Shown one piece after another: positions 63,198 through 64,000 of a DNA stretch of 64,000 nt (the stretch's first letter is position 1; each line of letters opens with the position of its first letter). The notes beneath the pieces are model-generated. The model was not told the origin of the DNA. It saw only the letters and a list, made by a program, of their open reading frames with translations, and did not search any database. The DNA is from CBINFS01 sp966250015 (lineage in GTDB: Bacteria; Bacteroidota; Rhodothermia; Rhodothermales; DASSAV01): assembly GCA_966250015.1 (NCBI GenBank), contig CBINFS010000014.1:25898-89897 (forward strand). The letters are read 5' to 3'. Both the position numbers and the translations under genes were made by a program.

Positions 63198-63734
63198 TTA
63201 GAACCCGCAGCAATAGCCCCATCGACCCATTCGGGCACCCTGCGCTCTTCCTCCACGTCCCCAGTTTCCTGGAGCCGCTCGCCAGCCCGGACCACGGGCG
63301 CCCGCGCCCGCCCATATGGGACGTAAATATTCATCGCGGAGCGTTATCGTTTCTCCATCCAGCCGGATGACCTTTGCCACCCATTCGCCCTCCGCCATCC
63401 GTTCGGTACGGAAGGCATCGACACGAAGCTGCTGACCGACCTCAACCCTGTCGACCACGAAGTCGACGGCTCGGGCCGCTCCAAGGTGCACGTTTACTTC
63501 GCCGTCACTCGTGTTGAGAATGAGGTGCGTACCCCATAACGAGCGGCCGGTAGTATTCGCACACGGTCCGGTCTGGATTTCTTTAAGGGTGCCCGTAAAC
63601 GTGGACTCTTCGACTTGTAAAGCCTGCCTGGCCACCCCGACGGAGTCCCCTACTCCCCGTTGCGCCAGGGCCGGCGTCGAAAAGATTCCGACAACGAACA
63701 GGGCAAGAAGATAATGTGTCACTCGACTCATCAT
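63198..63734 (-). CDS. Small exported protein of unknown function
   Basis: About 178 residues from the ATG at 63734 (63731 and 63746 are alternatives). A signal peptide (THYLLALFVVGIFSTPALAQ) is clear. The mature part is a small beta-barrel/OB-like domain: TFTGTLKEIQTG, LWGTHLILNTSDGEVNVHLG, VEVGQQLRVDAFRTE, EWVAKVIRLDGETITLRD. This resembles metal-related or 'magnetosome/OB' exported domains, but no family is certain. The C-terminal ~35 residues are Gly/Arg/Trp-rich (RAAPGNWGRGGRAQGARMGRWGYCCGF) and end with two cysteines. Confidence 0.65.
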   Translation of the reverse strand: MMSRVTHYLLALFVVGIFSTPALAQRGVGDSVGVARQALQVEESTFTGTLKEIQTGPCANTTGRSLWGTHLILNTSDGEVNVHLGAARAVDFVVDRVEVGQQLRVDAFRTERMAEGEWVAKVIRLDGETITLRDEYLRPIWAGAGARGPGWRAAPGNWGRGGRAQGARMGRWGYCCGF

Positions 63735-63746
63735 GTTAGTCACCAT

Positions 63747-64000
63747 TCTAATGATACTCGGTCCGCCGGACCCTTCCGGCGCACCAAAGGATAATCTGAT
63801 TCACTTTACTTAATACCAAAGTCAGTGCCGGATTTAACATTCGCTGAATGTGCCATTATCCGCCGATTTAGGGCATCAATTCAGCTTGATCTCGACCATC
63901 TCGTCGAACTGGTCGACGAGAACGTCCGTCCTCCACGGTTTTATTTCTTATGCACGCGAAGACTTCAGGGACAAACTACAATCCGCAGATGGCCGCAGAT
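63747..64000. other. Window end without recognisable gene
   Basis: 254 bases. A short minus-strand frame ending at 63880 (VLVDQFDEMVEIKLN) is the only protein-like segment and is too short to call. The last bases carry a CGCAGAT direct repeat. Confidence 0.5.

Noticed and set aside
63880..63945. Short minus-strand frame ending VLVDQFDEMVEIKLN
   Set aside because: About 22 codons after an in-frame stop, without a start or family match.

Overview
The window looks like chromosomal DNA from a Rhodothermota/Bacteroidota-type Gram-negative bacterium. The evidence is a secreted protein with a C-terminal sorting tail containing NYPNPFNP (type IX secretion style), a GWxTD-domain protein, a LytS/LytTR pair, Tgt lacking the usual zinc cysteines, mostly weak Shine-Dalgarno sequences, one promoter-like site of the Bacteroidota form (TTTG-N19-TAnnTT), and a GC-rich composition. 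The density is high: about 43 protein genes, one tRNA, no rRNA, no CRISPR array and no insertion sequence.

Layout. 1-5.0 kb: leftward polysaccharide-degradation genes (sialate/acetylxylan-type O-acetylesterase cut by the left edge, CE15-like glucuronoyl esterase, GH30 lipoprotein), suited to glucuronoxylan. 5-8 kb: a small membrane coiled-coil protein, tRNA-Leu(CAA), a DUF488 protein and a Tat-exported TIM-barrel sugar isomerase-like protein. 8-10.8 kb: a leftward trio of a WYL regulator, an ARPP-1/DUF6569 protein and a protein resembling a single sliding-clamp domain. 10.8-13 kb: a LytS-type sensor kinase and a LytTR regulator. 13.2 kb: a candidate small RNA with its own promoter-like and terminator sequences. 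13.4-18.3 kb: M20 dipeptidase, two lipoproteins, a methyltransferase and IspH.

18.4-22.6 kb: an 1107-residue fusion of a fucokinase-type GHMP kinase with a UDPGP-type pyrophosphorylase, 4 bp downstream of a divergent GalU-like nucleotidyltransferase. This is probably an uncharacterised sugar-activation route and is the most interesting find in the window. 22.8-30.9 kb: envelope proteins (beta-barrels, a metalloprotease/propeller/barrel fusion, a GWxTD protein and HtrA).

30.9-47.9 kb: a long leftward envelope-biogenesis block: ClpX, YqaA, YihY/BrkB, TamA-like, a giant TamB with about nine tandem ~100-residue repeats, MlaE, MlaF, MlaD, a PerM/AI-2E-family protein and Tgt. It places two lipid-transport systems side by side. 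48-57 kb: RNA methyltransferase, MFS transporter, EcsC, PBP1A, a plug-and-barrel outer-membrane protein, deoxynucleoside kinase and a DUF5671-like protein. 57.4-64 kb: a GH2 glycosidase with a Gfo/Idh/MocA oxidoreductase, a secreted NHL/ScyD-like protein, and a small exported protein. The last ~250 bases hold no recognisable gene.
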